This document shows positions 1-9,073 of a stretch of 64,000 nt of DNA, piece after piece. Under the pieces are notes generated by a model. That model was not told the DNA's origin, did no database searches, and worked only from the letters and a program-made list of their open reading frames with translations. This DNA is from a bacterium (GTDB lineage: Bacteria > Chloroflexota > Dormibacteria > Aeolococcales > Bog-877): positions 1-64,000 of the forward strand of contig JAJYPP010000009.1 of NCBI GenBank assembly GCA_021795235.1, read 5' to 3'. The stretch's first letter is position 1, and every line of letters starts with the position of its first letter. The translations under genes were made by a program, and so were the position numbers.

Positions 1-75
1 GGCCGCGAGGCGACGCAAGGTCTGTTGATGCAGACCCGTCATCTTGGCTGCTTCACCAATCCTTACGAGCTCCAT
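1..75 (-). CDS. MerR-type helix-turn-helix protein, N-terminus only
   Basis: Reading leftward from the ATG whose complement is at 73-75, 25 codons stay open to the window edge. The peptide begins MELVRIGEAAKMTGLHQQTL and continues RRLAA, the typical first helix-turn-helix of MerR-like proteins (IGEAA, a turn, then a TLRR recognition helix). The same start is found in MerR regulators, excisionase-like proteins and the TnpA serine recombinase of IS607 elements, so the class cannot be decided from 25 residues. The gene is cut by the window, not visibly broken. The sequence upstream of it (76 onward) is clearly less GC-rich than the rest of the window, which fits acquired DNA. Confidence 0.6.
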   Translation of the reverse strand, partial: MELVRIGEAAKMTGLHQQTLRRLAA

Positions 76-480
76 GCTTCGAGTCTACTACACACAGATG
101 CACTAATACAAGTCGTCAACTGTCGACCAGACTCTAGAGTTGTCCAGGGAGAACATTTCCTCCACTGCTCTCCCCTGCCCGCCTTCGGGCTGCACAGGGA
201 CAGTATAGGGAGCGCTCCTGAGCTGCATCTATGCCCGTACCGCGCGTCGCTGACCTCGGAGGTAACCTGGACGTGGGTAGTCTCTGAGGTCAAGCGTTCC
301 AAACGTTGCTCCAGGCCCGCACCAGCAGTGATTGGACAAGCGCGCGCAGTCTTACGGGCGGGTCGGCATCGCTTGCCCATGGCTGTCCTCCTGGACCATC
401 CACTCAGCCACGGCGGACCGGCCGTACCAACGGCGGAACGGCGGGGCTGCCGCGAATCGCCCGGCGCCATACTGGTCGAC
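76..480. other. 405-bp intergenic stretch, lower GC in its left part
   Basis: I see no convincing gene here. The left 160 bp are AT-richer than any other segment nearby and contain TTGACG on the minus strand about 40 bp before the MerR-type ATG, which could be part of that gene's promoter. Open frames crossing the stretch have Arg/Pro/Ser-rich, family-less translations. The frame of the following acetyltransferase is open leftward to about position 25, but only the part from about 481 resembles a protein family. Confidence 0.5.
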
Positions 481-993
481 GTGGCCGATCGCCTACGGAT
501 TGAGCCGCTGGAGAGTCGGCGCCTCACGCTTGACCCCCTGGGTGTGGTGCACTCCCAAGAGATGGCGCCCATTCTGGCGGATCCTTCCATTTACGATTTC
601 ATAGACGGCCCGCCCCTGACGCCGGCGCAGGTGAGGTCCCGCTATGAGCGCCTGGAGGCGGGATCGCCGGATCCGAGCGTCAAGTGGCTGAACTGGGTGA
701 TTCGCTGCCAGGCTCAGCGGGCTCTGGTCGGCTCGTTACAGGCCACGGTCTGGCCGGACCAAGGTCAAGCGGAAGTGGCCTGGATCGTGGGGACGGCCTG
801 GCAGGGGCAGGGCATCGCCACCGAGGCCGCAGGCACTGTGGTCCGGTGGCTCCAACGCCAGGGGATCCGGGCGGTGATCGCTCACATCCACCCGGATCAC
901 GGCGCCTCCCAAGCGGTGGCCAGACGCATCGGGCTCCAGCCCACGGCGAAGGTGGTTGAGGACGAGATCGAGTGGCGTGCCGAACTGGCATGA
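481..993 (+). CDS. GNAT-family N-acetyltransferase
   Basis: About 170 residues in the RimJ/RimL-like GNAT group, which transfers an acetyl group from acetyl-CoA to an amine. The protein begins with the family hallmark EPLESRRLTLDPL. The acetyl-CoA loop is seen as GTAWQGQGIATEA, the counterpart of the R/QxxGxG/A signature, followed by a helix and a conserved region ending in IGLQPTAK. The frame is open much further upstream, but the family start motif lies five residues after the GTG at 481, so I chose that start; an ATG at 379 is an alternative. The substrate (an amino acid, an antibiotic or a protein N-terminus) cannot be told. It stands alone between the left-edge gene and the convergent permease gene. 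Confidence 0.7.
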   Translation: MADRLRIEPLESRRLTLDPLGVVHSQEMAPILADPSIYDFIDGPPLTPAQVRSRYERLEAGSPDPSVKWLNWVIRCQAQRALVGSLQATVWPDQGQAEVAWIVGTAWQGQGIATEAAGTVVRWLQRQGIRAVIAHIHPDHGASQAVARRIGLQPTAKVVEDEIEWRAELA

Positions 994-1104
994 TGCCGTT
1001 GGAAGGGATGGGTGATGTCCCGATCACACCGGCGCACGTCGTCAGGCCCGCGAGCCAGCCGCGCCGTCACCCGCCACTCCGGCGGGATTGGGACCGGCCC
1101 TAGC

Positions 1105-2352
1105 TCAACGAATCAGGGCGGCAACTCCTAGCGTGGAGGCCAGGCCCAAAGAGCCCGCCGCCGCCCCCAGGCGCCAGAACGATCGCCAGCTCGGCCCACC
1201 GCCATGGTCGCCCACCGCCCTGAAGATCATGATGGTGGACAGCGACCCAGCCGGGGCTAGGTTTGGACCCAGATCGGCTCCCACGATGACCGGCACCGCC
1301 AGCGTTCCCAGGTGGTGAGCAGCTGCCAAGCCCGAACCCACCAGGAAGGCAGCCGGGAGGTTGTTGACCAAGGCCGCGAGCAAGGCGGTCAGCGACCCCA
1401 CCCGCAATTGCGCTGACGCAGTGCTTGCGCCCCCTGCGGCCACGGTCGAGATCTGGCCCAGCAGGTGCGACTGCTGCAGTCCCGCAGCGAGCACGGCCAG
1501 CCCGGCCACCAAGGGCAGCAGGTACCAGGACGCCACGCGCAGGGTGCCCAGTGCCTCTCGGCCAGAACGACCCATTTGGGCGGCGACCGCCACCGCCGCC
1601 ACCGCCAGGGTGGGCGGTCCCAAGGGTAGCCCTCGCAGTGCGAAGGCCACGTCCACGGCGGCCAGCAAGCCCAGAAGGACCGCCAGCTGAAGTAGCAGGG
1701 TCCGGTCGACACTTCGACGAGTGAGCGGTCGCGCCGCACCCACGCCGAGACGCCGCCAGCTCGTGAGGCCGAGCACGGAAGAGGTCACCAGCAGCCCGAT
1801 CACCGCCGCCGGCGTCACATGAACAAGGTAGCTGGAAACTGGCATATGATCCCGGTCGAGGAGCAGGAGGTTGACCGGGTTGCTCACGGGTAACAGCAGG
1901 GACGCCGAGTTCGCGACTATCGCCATCGCCAAAATGAAGGGCGTCGACGGCACCCCTCGCGCCCGCAATCTGGCAATCAGGGAGGGCGCGATCAGCAGCG
2001 CCGCGGCGTCGTTCGAGAAGAGCGCGGTCACCACCGCGGTGACGACCATCGTCCCTGCCAGCAGCTTCCGCGAGCTGCCCCCGCTCCAGGCCTCCATCCG
2101 GTCCATCAGAAGCTCCAGGGCCCCCACCCGCCTCAGCACTGCGGTCAGGAGGATCAAGCCGGCGAAGAAGGTGAGGACGTTGGCCGTCTGGCCGAGGCTG
2201 GCCCACGCGGCCCGGATCGACACCAGACCGGTGAGCAGGGCAACCAGCGCGGCCAGCAGCGACCACCGCCCGGGCCCCACCCTGAAGGGGCGCACGATCA
2301 TGGCCACGCACGTAGCGGCAAAGAGAAGCACCAACAGCGATAGACTTAACAC
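1105..2352 (-). CDS. ArsB/SLC13-like integral membrane permease
   Basis: A 415-residue, almost entirely hydrophobic protein with about ten to twelve predicted membrane segments. Two family features are visible: an early segment LTFFAGLILLTAVLRR and the re-entrant signature FSNDAAALLIAPSL followed by NSASLLLPVSNPVNLLLL, which matches the duplicated N-D-A / S-N-P motifs of the ArsB-NhaD/SLC13 ion transporter superfamily. Such proteins export arsenite or move divalent anions or sodium. The start is a GTG at 2352. It diverges from a MerR-family gene, which suggests that the regulator controls it in response to a small molecule or metal. No ArsR or ArsC gene is nearby, so arsenite specificity is not supported. 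Confidence 0.75.
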   Translation of the reverse strand: MLSLSLLVLLFAATCVAMIVRPFRVGPGRWSLLAALVALLTGLVSIRAAWASLGQTANVLTFFAGLILLTAVLRRVGALELLMDRMEAWSGGSSRKLLAGTMVVTAVVTALFSNDAAALLIAPSLIARLRARGVPSTPFILAMAIVANSASLLLPVSNPVNLLLLDRDHMPVSSYLVHVTPAAVIGLLVTSSVLGLTSWRRLGVGAARPLTRRSVDRTLLLQLAVLLGLLAAVDVAFALRGLPLGPPTLAVAAVAVAAQMGRSGREALGTLRVASWYLLPLVAGLAVLAAGLQQSHLLGQISTVAAGGASTASAQLRVGSLTALLAALVNNLPAAFLVGSGLAAAHHLGTLAVPVIVGADLGPNLAPAGSLSTIMIFRAVGDHGGGPSWRSFWRLGAAAGSLGLASTLGVAALIR

Positions 2353-2358
2353 GATCCT

Positions 2359-2387
2359 GTTAAGTTTACTCGACTCGGAGTATTAAC
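2359..2387. promoter_or_regulatory. Divergent-promoter dyad, probable MerR operator
   Basis: The 49 bp between the permease and the MerR gene hold nested inverted repeats: outer arms GTTAA and TTAAC, inner arms TACTC and GAGTA separated by 6 bp. This is an AT-rich island in GC-rich DNA. MerR proteins bind dyads in short divergent promoters, so this is the natural binding site; no direct evidence of binding. Confidence 0.45.
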
Positions 2388-2401
2388 ACTGGAAACCAAT
2401 C

Positions 2402-2890
2402 ATGCCGCATAAGCGTCATATCGACGACCTGCGTCCCGACAGCGATCCGAGCGATCGGAGGATCGCGGAGGCGAGTTTGCAGGTGGGTGTCAGCCCGCGG
2501 GTGCTGCGCTACTGGGAGCAGTCCGGAGTGGTGCGGCCCTCGCGGGATCCCGCAGGCCGCCGGCACTTCAACCGCCACGACCTCCTGGCCATGTCACTCA
2601 TTCGCCAGATGGTGGAGACCTCCCAGACCTCGATCTCCGACCTTCGTCTGGTCCGGGAGCTGGCTGAACGCGAGGTGGCGGCGGCCATGGCCGACCCCTT
2701 GACCCGGCTGAAGCTCCTGTTCCAAAGGCAGGCCGCCGAGGAGGAATTCCACCGCCTCATCGAGGCGATGGGGCCGGGGCCTGGCCGTGGTGGGCCTGGG
2801 CCGGGCCCTGACCTACCCGGCCGTGGCCTCCACCCTGGCGGACCGGGTGTCGATGATCTCGCGAGGCCGCACCCCCCGCCGGAGGACTAG
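2402..2890 (+). CDS. MerR-family transcriptional regulator
   Basis: The HTH domain occupies roughly residues 20-90: RIAEASLQVGVSPRVLRYWE, then GVVRPSRDPAGRRHF, the winged part of the MerR fold (GlnR/HspR-like type). After a helix containing ADPLTRLKLLFQRQAAEEEF the translation turns into a Gly/Pro-rich tail of about 50 residues that looks non-native. In the neighbouring frame the same DNA (2778-2903) reads as an ordinary-looking sequence starting GLAVVGLGRALTYPA. A one-base shift near 2770 could therefore have changed the C-terminus, or the tail may simply be antisense read-through, as its last 78 bp overlap the convergent mrfB gene. The gene probably regulates the divergent permease. Confidence 0.75.
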   Translation: MPHKRHIDDLRPDSDPSDRRIAEASLQVGVSPRVLRYWEQSGVVRPSRDPAGRRHFNRHDLLAMSLIRQMVETSQTSISDLRLVRELAEREVAAAMADPLTRLKLLFQRQAAEEEFHRLIEAMGPGPGRGGPGPGPDLPGRGLHPGGPGVDDLARPHPPPED

Positions 2891-4195
2891 CCAAGCTTCG
2901 TAGGACTCTCCCCCTGGCAACCAGGTCGCCCAGGGCCGGTCGGGGTTGCCCTCGAGGTGAAACCGCCGCGGGAGCTGCTCCCCGTCCGGCTCGCAGCCTA
3001 GCCGACTCCTGAGCCGCCATATCCGGCGGGCGAACCGCTGGTCCCAACCCACCGACGACTCCCGCATGGCCTCCTTGGCCATGAGCAGGGCATCCTCCAG
3101 CCGCCTCTGGCGATGTTCAAGGTCCACGCAGATCGCCTCCGCGGCCTCGGGATCGCGCCACCGCTCCCACAGCCCCTGCCAGGCGAGCATCGCCTCCTCC
3201 ACCTTCCCCTGCCGACGCAGCATCCTGGCGCGACGCAGTCCCGCCGCTCGATCGAGCGGCGAAGGCGCCAGCCGCTCCGCCTTCTCATATGCCGTCTGGG
3301 CCGCGGCGAGGTCGCCACGCTGCTCGACGAACCGACCCAGGCTCAGCCAGTCACTGGGCTGCGCTTCCTCCAGCTCCAGATGCCGACTGAGACGCTGCAG
3401 AAGCGAGAGCAGGGAGAGCACGTCCTGCTGGTTGTGCTGGACCACCTCGGCCAACGGCTGGGGGTCACCGGTCTGCAGAAACTGCCAGTAACGTGCTGGT
3501 GCCTCGCCACCGGGCAAGTCGTGGTCCCGGCCCCGCTCCAGTAGATCCTGCTCCACCGCTCGCAGCGTGCAGCGGTCCAGCCGGTGGCGGAAGAGACGCC
3601 GCACCACCGGGAGCAGATCCAGATGAGCCGCAGCCGGCCAGGGACGATCCACGCCCGACATGACCATGCGAGCGCGCAGGAGGGGGAGGTCGTAGCTGGA
3701 TCCGTTGTAGGTGAGCAGCAGAGCTGCCCCCGACAGCTCGTCGAGCGCCGATCGCACCAGCCCGGTCTCCTCCCCTAGCTCTGGAAGCAGCCACTGCTCC
3801 AGCTGAACCGAGTCCGCTCCCTCCCGGTAGGTCGCCCAGCCGTAAAGGAATGGAACCGTACCGGCGCCCCGCTGGAGACCGGTGGTCTCGAGGTCGAAGC
3901 ACAGCAACGAGACTGGGCCCTGGGCTGGCACCGCCTCGGCGATGGGTCGCAGGGCGCTCCAATTCAGGTAGCGCGGCCGCAACCCGAGATCCGCCAGTGA
4001 GATCTCCAGGCGACGCACCAGGATGCCGCGCCGCGAATCCCAGAGGAAGCCAAGTTCTCCCACCCTCTGGCGTGGGTCAACAGCTCCGGGCTCGCCCTGG
4101 TTCGACGGGCGGCGGCCGGGCAGCCTGGGTCCCATCCTGAAGGCGGGCTCTCCCTGCAGCGCCGACAGTCGCATGCGCAGTGCTTGACTCACCAT
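2813..4195 (-). CDS. mrfB: MrfB-like 3'-5' exonuclease with TPR region
   Basis: 460 residues. A DnaQ-like RNase H-fold (YprB type) spans about residues 95-275 with DEDDh catalytic residues D101 and E103 in FDLETTG, D169 in NGSSYDLPLL, and H254/D258 in HNQQDVLSLL. Residues about 280-400 form TPR-like helical repeats. In Bacillus subtilis MrfB is an exonuclease working with the MrfA helicase in repair of mitomycin C damage. The ATG at 4195 overlaps the stop of mrfA by 7 bp, a translational coupling that supports this start over the longer open frame upstream. The first 80 residues before the nuclease domain lack recognisable motifs. The 3' end overlaps the convergent MerR gene. Confidence 0.85.
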   Translation of the reverse strand: MVSQALRMRLSALQGEPAFRMGPRLPGRRPSNQGEPGAVDPRQRVGELGFLWDSRRGILVRRLEISLADLGLRPRYLNWSALRPIAEAVPAQGPVSLLCFDLETTGLQRGAGTVPFLYGWATYREGADSVQLEQWLLPELGEETGLVRSALDELSGAALLLTYNGSSYDLPLLRARMVMSGVDRPWPAAAHLDLLPVVRRLFRHRLDRCTLRAVEQDLLERGRDHDLPGGEAPARYWQFLQTGDPQPLAEVVQHNQQDVLSLLSLLQRLSRHLELEEAQPSDWLSLGRFVEQRGDLAAAQTAYEKAERLAPSPLDRAAGLRRARMLRRQGKVEEAMLAWQGLWERWRDPEAAEAICVDLEHRQRRLEDALLMAKEAMRESSVGWDQRFARRIWRLRSRLGCEPDGEQLPRRFHLEGNPDRPWATWLPGGESYEAWLVLRRGVRPREIIDTRSARVEATAG

Positions 4196-6666
4196 CCGGC
4201 CATCTCCAGCCAGCTGATCGCCCCGGCCTTGGCGCCAACCTCCAGCCCAGCCACCGGACCGCAGCAGGCGGGACAGCCCCGCTCGCAGTCGCACTCGCGC
4301 AGCAGTGCAGCGGCTCCCTCCAGAAGCTGGCTGTGCAGGTCGAACAGCCGAGCACTGAGCCCAACCCCTCCCGGATGGAGATCGTAGATGAAGACGCACG
4401 GAGCGTTGTTCGAGTTGGCCTGATCGCCGGCGGGGCTCGTCGTCTCGGCCCGGTGACCGGGCGCGAACTCCTCCGGCGGCGGTACCTGCGACCTGACATC
4501 GGGCAGAGCCCGCAGGGCGGCCCGCACTTGGCTGACCACGCCAAGGTCTCGGCGGTCGCACATGGCCACCAGGCAGGCGATCTGTCCGAGGGCATGTCCG
4601 ACCGCCTCCAGGCCGGCCTCCAGAGCCGCCTGTGTCGAGCGGGGTGAGGCCGGGAAGGAACACCAGTAGGCGGTGGTCTGGAGGTCGCGCTCCGGGACCC
4701 TGATCGGACCCGATCCCACGGTCTCGTGAGTCAGCAGTTTGATCTTGCGGTACATGGCAGCCAGCACGCTCACGCGCACCTCGCCATGGCTCCGCGCCGT
4801 GGCTCCCCCGGGGTCGGGCAGCGGTCCGCAGAAGCGCTCCAGCACCTGCAGCCCCACGCGCACATCCGCATCGGTGAAGTAGTCGACGGAGACGGGGTGG
4901 ACGTAGGCCTTGTGCTCCTCCCAGTCAAGCCGCTCCACGTGGTACTGGCGGCCCTGGTGCATGTAGATGGCATCGTCATGGACCAGCAGCGGCGCCGACC
5001 ACTCGTCGAGCTCACCGACCACGCGCGCGCCGCCCCCAGCCCGGCCGCCCGCTGTTCCCGATGAACTCCCCTGCGGGCCCTGAGATGGCGAACCGCTGCT
5101 GGCCGAAGTGTCCATGATCACCACGTTGCTCGAGGCCGCCGTGCGCAGGCTGATCGCGTCAGCGGGGAAGGCATCCGACGCCCAGTGCCAGCTGCCGTTG
5201 GCCCTGTGCACCAGCCCGTCCTCCTCCAACACCTCCAAGAGTCCGCTCAGGTCAGAGCCCCCGAACGCCTCTCCCTCTTCGAGTGGCAGTTCGAAGATCG
5301 CGGCCTGGAGATGGCCAGCCAGAATCAGAAGGTTGTCTGGATCCACGAAGGCTCGCTCGGGCGAGCGCTCGAGGAGGTACTCCGGATGGCGGGCCAGGAA
5401 CTGGTCCAGAGGCCCCCCTCCCGTGATCAGCATCTGTAGAGCGGCCCCACCGCGGCGGCCGGCTCTGCCCATCCGCTGCCACAGGCTGGCGATCGTGCCC
5501 GGATAGCCCACCAGGACCGCCGCGTCCAGCCGACCAATGTCTATGCCCAGCTCCAGGGCGCTGGTGGCGACCACGCACCGCACCGAGCCCGATCGCAGGC
5601 CGGCCTCGATGGCGCGCCGTTCCAGCGGAAGGTAACCCCCGCGATAGGCGCGCACCGCCTCGGACCGATCGCGGCCCAGGCCCCTGCCGTCACCCGCCAA
5701 TTCCCGCTCGAGGTAGTTCAGCAACAGCTCGACCTGAAGCCGTGTCTGACCAAAGGCGATCGTCTGCGCCCCGGCGCGGACCAGGTCGGGCACTATGCGC
5801 CTCGCCTCCAGGCTGGCGCTGCGGCGGATGCCCAGGTGGGGCTCCACCACCGGGGGATTGACGACCACCAACCTGCGACTGGGAGCCGGCGCGCCGTTGC
5901 GATCGACCACCAGGACGGGACGGCCCAGGAGCCTCTCCGCCAGTTCTCCGGGGTTGGCAATCGTGGCCGAAGAACAGACGTAGGTCGGGGATGTCCCGTA
6001 GAACGCGCAGATCCGGTCGAGGCGGCGCAGGACATTGGCCACGTGGCTGCCGAAGACTCCGCGGTAGGTGTGCAGCTCGTCCAGAACGACATACCGAAGG
6101 CCGGCGAAGAGGCGTACCCACGCGGTGTGGTGCGGCAATATCCCTGCATGAAGCATGTCGGGGTTGGTCAGGACCACCTGCCCGCTCTGGCGCAGGGCGG
6201 AGCGCGCGCCTGGGGGCGTGTCACCGTCGTAGGTGAAGGTCTTGAGGTCGACGTCGACCGCCTCACTGAGCTGCCGCAGCTCATGCAGCTGGTCCTGGGC
6301 CAGGGCTTTGGTGGGGAATAACAGCAGAGCTGTGGCGTTGGGGTCGCGAAGCACCGCGTCCATGATCGGGAGCAGGTAGCAGAGTGACTTCCCGGAGGCA
6401 GTGGGCGTCACCACCGCCACGTCCCGTCCCTCTAGCGCCGCGGCCACCGCCTGAGCCTGGTGAGCGTAGAGCCCCCCGAGGCCGCGGCGCTCGAGGCCGG
6501 CCACCACTCGCTCGTGCAGGCCGGCAGGGATGGGCCCGTATTCAGCCTCGCGCGCCGGCAGTTCGCGATCGAGGACAACCAGATCCTGGACCGACGGCCG
6601 GTCCACCACGCTGGACCAGCCAGCGGGCGGCGGCTCGGGAAACGCGCTCCGGCGATTCATCTCCAT
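4189..6666 (-). CDS. mrfA: MrfA-like DEAH-box helicase with DUF1998/zinc region
   Basis: 825 residues, Ski2-like superfamily 2 helicase. Visible motifs: Walker A TPTASGKS at 87-94, DELH at 196-199, SSATIANP motif III, SALELGIDIG motif V and QRMGRAGRRG motif VI. The C-terminal DUF1998 region ends with a CxCxxxCxxCC cluster (C792, C794, C798, C801, C802) that matches the zinc-binding cysteines of MrfA. A Ser/Gly-rich low-complexity insert sits at about 519-547. MrfA unwinds DNA in a UvrA-independent excision repair pathway for mitomycin C crosslinks and adducts. The start was placed at ATG 6666 because the long upstream extension has no family similarity; an in-frame ATG at 6660 is equally possible. 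No clear Shine-Dalgarno precedes either. Confidence 0.88.
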   Translation of the reverse strand: MEMNRRSAFPEPPPAGWSSVVDRPSVQDLVVLDRELPAREAEYGPIPAGLHERVVAGLERRGLGGLYAHQAQAVAAALEGRDVAVVTPTASGKSLCYLLPIMDAVLRDPNATALLLFPTKALAQDQLHELRQLSEAVDVDLKTFTYDGDTPPGARSALRQSGQVVLTNPDMLHAGILPHHTAWVRLFAGLRYVVLDELHTYRGVFGSHVANVLRRLDRICAFYGTSPTYVCSSATIANPGELAERLLGRPVLVVDRNGAPAPSRRLVVVNPPVVEPHLGIRRSASLEARRIVPDLVRAGAQTIAFGQTRLQVELLLNYLERELAGDGRGLGRDRSEAVRAYRGGYLPLERRAIEAGLRSGSVRCVVATSALELGIDIGRLDAAVLVGYPGTIASLWQRMGRAGRRGGAALQMLITGGGPLDQFLARHPEYLLERSPERAFVDPDNLLILAGHLQAAIFELPLEEGEAFGGSDLSGLLEVLEEDGLVHRANGSWHWASDAFPADAISLRTAASSNVVIMDTSASSGSPSQGPQGSSSGTAGGRAGGGARVVGELDEWSAPLLVHDDAIYMHQGRQYHVERLDWEEHKAYVHPVSVDYFTDADVRVGLQVLERFCGPLPDPGGATARSHGEVRVSVLAAMYRKIKLLTHETVGSGPIRVPERDLQTTAYWCSFPASPRSTQAALEAGLEAVGHALGQIACLVAMCDRRDLGVVSQVRAALRALPDVRSQVPPPEEFAPGHRAETTSPAGDQANSNNAPCVFIYDLHPGGVGLSARLFDLHSQLLEGAAALLRECDCERGCPACCGPVAGLEVGAKAGAISWLEMAGW

Positions 6667-6681
6667 TCCAAACAAATGTAC

Positions 6682-6695
6682 CAAACTGCTGTTTG
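6682..6695. promoter_or_regulatory. Perfect dyad upstream of mrfA
   Basis: CAAAC and GTTTG arms separated by 4 bp lie 16 bp before the mrfA ATG in a short AT-rich patch. Placement fits an operator over the promoter or leader, possibly damage-responsive, but it matches no operator I can name with certainty. Confidence 0.3.
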
Positions 6696-6863
6696 CGATG
6701 CAAGCCCGATCTCGCCCAATGGAATGGGCAGCGTCCCGCATGGCCGCGGAGAGCGAGTGGCTGCTGGGTGGGCTCCGCGCCGGCACCACCGCCGGTCTGG
6801 CCCCAAGCGCCGCGGGAGCAACCGGCGCATCGGGCACCCTGGACGCCGGCGTTGATTCCCGGC

Positions 6864-8279
6864 TCAACCCGCCCGGGGGCGCGTCTCCTCCGCCAGCGGC
6901 GGCTCCCACAGCCCGAGGTCCGAGACATCCTGGTCGTCTCCCGCCGGAGGCCCAGCCGCCACCGAACCGGATCGATCGTTCGCCGGCCCAGACTCCCCGA
7001 GGGGAGCGGTCCGCCGCCTCGACCGGGGCCGTCCGAAGAGGACGGCATAAAGCCCGGCGTTTATGCATTGGAAAACCGCGCCCACCTCGAATGGAGCGGC
7101 CAAACTCACCTCTGCGAAGAGGTAGCCCGCCAGGACCTGGCTAGCGGCCATGGTCCCCTGGGCCGACAGGGTGGAGAGGGCCGCCAGACTTGCCCGCTCC
7201 CCGGGATCCGCCACATCCTGGGTGAACGACTGACGTAAAGGCAGCCCCACCCGTTGCGCCAGCATGCGCACGAAGTAGATCCCACCCGCCAGCCAGAAGG
7301 TGGGGGCCAGAACCATGGGCACCAACAGCACGCCGGTGATGGCGCGCACCGCCACGATGGCAGTCAGGGTGCCGAAGCGGCGGCCGATACCTGCGGCCGC
7401 CAGGGTCGAGACCAGAGACCCCAGATTGACCGCGGCGAAGAGGAGGCCGATCTCAGCTGGCGTGGCCGCGTAGCGCAGATACAGCCAGTAGCTCATGAAC
7501 GGCCCGATCATCCCGATCGCGAAGCCGTTGACCCCATTGGTCACCCAGAATCGCCAGAGCATGGGCCACGACCGCTTCGGCCAGTGGACGCGGTTCCTCC
7601 GCTCCCCCTTCGCCCCGGGCTCGCGGCGCTCGCTGAGCCCAAATGCCATCAGACCGGCGGCGGCGGCGAGAACGCTGGCCGCCAGGAATGCGGGGCGGTA
7701 GACCGAGGTGGCGGCCGCGGCGGTGAGATGGGCGTCGGCGTGGGCGAGCGAGGCGAGCAGCCCACCGAACAGAGCTCCAAGAGAGGAGGCGAATGCCGCT
7801 CGGCCGAAGACCGCCGAGCGCACCGAGCTCGGCGCGCTCTCGGCCAGCAGGGCCGACTCCGCCGGCTGATATGGGCCCACACTTCCACCCCCGGCGCCGG
7901 CCCCCCGGCCGAAGGTACCAAGAGCTGCGAACACGAAGAGGACCCAGGGCGCGCGATCGAAGGCATATATCGCCGCTGCCAACGCGGCCAGCATCGGGAT
8001 CGCGATCAGGAACGGCTTGCGCCCCACCCGGTCGGACAGAAGGCCGATGAGCGAGGCCATCACCGCCGAGCTGGCGGTCACGCAGAGGAAGAGGAGTCCC
8101 AGCTCCAGCGCGGAGAATCCCTCCGCCGCCAAGTAGAGCGCCGTCACGACGCCGGCGATCCCCCTGGCAGCGCTCATGGTCACCCTGGCCAGGAGAACGA
8201 TACGAATATTCGCGTCTATCCATTCCGGCCAGAGCCAGGCGAGCCCAGCCCGCAATCGCCTGAGGTAGCGGTCAGCCAA
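6864..8279 (-). CDS. MFS transporter, probable drug efflux pump
   Basis: 471 residues with about twelve hydrophobic segments. The MFS motif A appears between TM2 and TM3 as GLLSDRVGRKPFLIA. A cytoplasmic loop containing RREPGAKGERRNR separates the two six-helix halves. A polar, Pro/Gly-rich tail of about 60 residues follows the last helix. The gene lies 42 bp downstream of a MarR-type regulator in the same direction, the usual arrangement of a drug efflux pump and its repressor. The substrate is unknown. Confidence 0.8.
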   Translation of the reverse strand: MADRYLRRLRAGLAWLWPEWIDANIRIVLLARVTMSAARGIAGVVTALYLAAEGFSALELGLLFLCVTASSAVMASLIGLLSDRVGRKPFLIAIPMLAALAAAIYAFDRAPWVLFVFAALGTFGRGAGAGGGSVGPYQPAESALLAESAPSSVRSAVFGRAAFASSLGALFGGLLASLAHADAHLTAAAATSVYRPAFLAASVLAAAAGLMAFGLSERREPGAKGERRNRVHWPKRSWPMLWRFWVTNGVNGFAIGMIGPFMSYWLYLRYAATPAEIGLLFAAVNLGSLVSTLAAAGIGRRFGTLTAIVAVRAITGVLLVPMVLAPTFWLAGGIYFVRMLAQRVGLPLRQSFTQDVADPGERASLAALSTLSAQGTMAASQVLAGYLFAEVSLAAPFEVGAVFQCINAGLYAVLFGRPRSRRRTAPLGESGPANDRSGSVAAGPPAGDDQDVSDLGLWEPPLAEETRPRAG

Positions 8280-8321
8280 ATCTCTTGGCCTTACCGGCCG
8301 ACCCGGCCGCCGGGAATGACC

Positions 8322-8816
8322 TCACGTCACCTTCTGGCGCAGCAATTCGACCAGCGACTCCAGACCGTCGAGCGCTCCCAGCACCTGGATGCGCTCCCGC
8401 TCTGGCAACTGGTCCACGGCCACGGCGAGCTTCCTGGCGCGCTTCGCCCTCAGGCGCTGGTGCAGCCGGCGACCGTTCTCCGTTGCGGCCACCAGCGAGA
8501 CGCGCCCATCCCGCTCATCGCCTTCCCGCCGCACCATCCCGGCCTGGGACAGTCGCGCGAGCATGCGTGACAGCATCGTCGGATTGAGGTGCTCTGCATG
8601 CGCCAGAGCGGAGGTGCGCAGCGGGCCGAGCCTCACCACCACGGCCAGAGCCGAGAACTCCGATGGCGTGAGACCTCCAGCCAGGTCGGTGGTCCGCAAC
8701 TCTCGCCCCAGGCGCAGGATGGCGGCCCGCAGCCGAGCCGCATCCCCGAGTCGGAGAGGCTCCGACCGGCGCGGATCAGCCCGGTCCGGGGCTGCGGTCG
8801 AGGTCTGCTCGGGCAC
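8322..8816 (-). CDS. MarR-family transcriptional regulator
   Basis: 164 residues with a winged-helix domain: GGLTPSEFSALAVV, the recognition helix region ALAHAEHLNPTMLSRMLARL, and the wing EGDERDGRVSLVAATENGRR, which contains the conserved DxRxxxxxLT-like wing. MarR dimers usually repress an adjacent transporter and release DNA when they bind a phenolic or drug ligand. The start is a GTG at 8816; the upstream sequence holds an AT-rich segment around TATTATTGCTTA that could contain the promoter. It is followed directly by the MFS gene. Confidence 0.82.
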   Translation of the reverse strand: MPEQTSTAAPDRADPRRSEPLRLGDAARLRAAILRLGRELRTTDLAGGLTPSEFSALAVVVRLGPLRTSALAHAEHLNPTMLSRMLARLSQAGMVRREGDERDGRVSLVAATENGRRLHQRLRAKRARKLAVAVDQLPERERIQVLGALDGLESLVELLRQKVT

Positions 8817-9073
8817 GCCATATTATTGCTTACCAGCACTCAACCATGTGGTCGGGGCCGGAGACGGTTGGCGCGGGGCCTAGCACCGCCGGGGCCCCCT
8901 TGTGGTGGTGTTCGCGGGCCCCAGCCCGTCCGCGTGAGCCCGGTTGGCGATGACCAGGGCGCGAGCGTCCGGCGCCTCCGCCAGGGCCACGGCCGACTGG
9001 TCATGCCTCACGATTAGCTGACGCCTACACACGAGCTGGCGGTTCTGCCCACCCTCGAGCAAGGAGCAATGCC

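Noticed and set aside
1105-2311. Alternative frames over the permease gene, including a 403-codon one
   Set aside because: Only the frame ending at 1105 gives regular hydrophobic helices and the NDA/SNP family motifs.
8880-9062. 60-codon minus-strand frame between MarR and DUF421 genes
   Set aside because: It has a slightly protein-like segment (LAEAPDARALVIANRAHADG) but no family, no start signal and ends in Arg/Pro.
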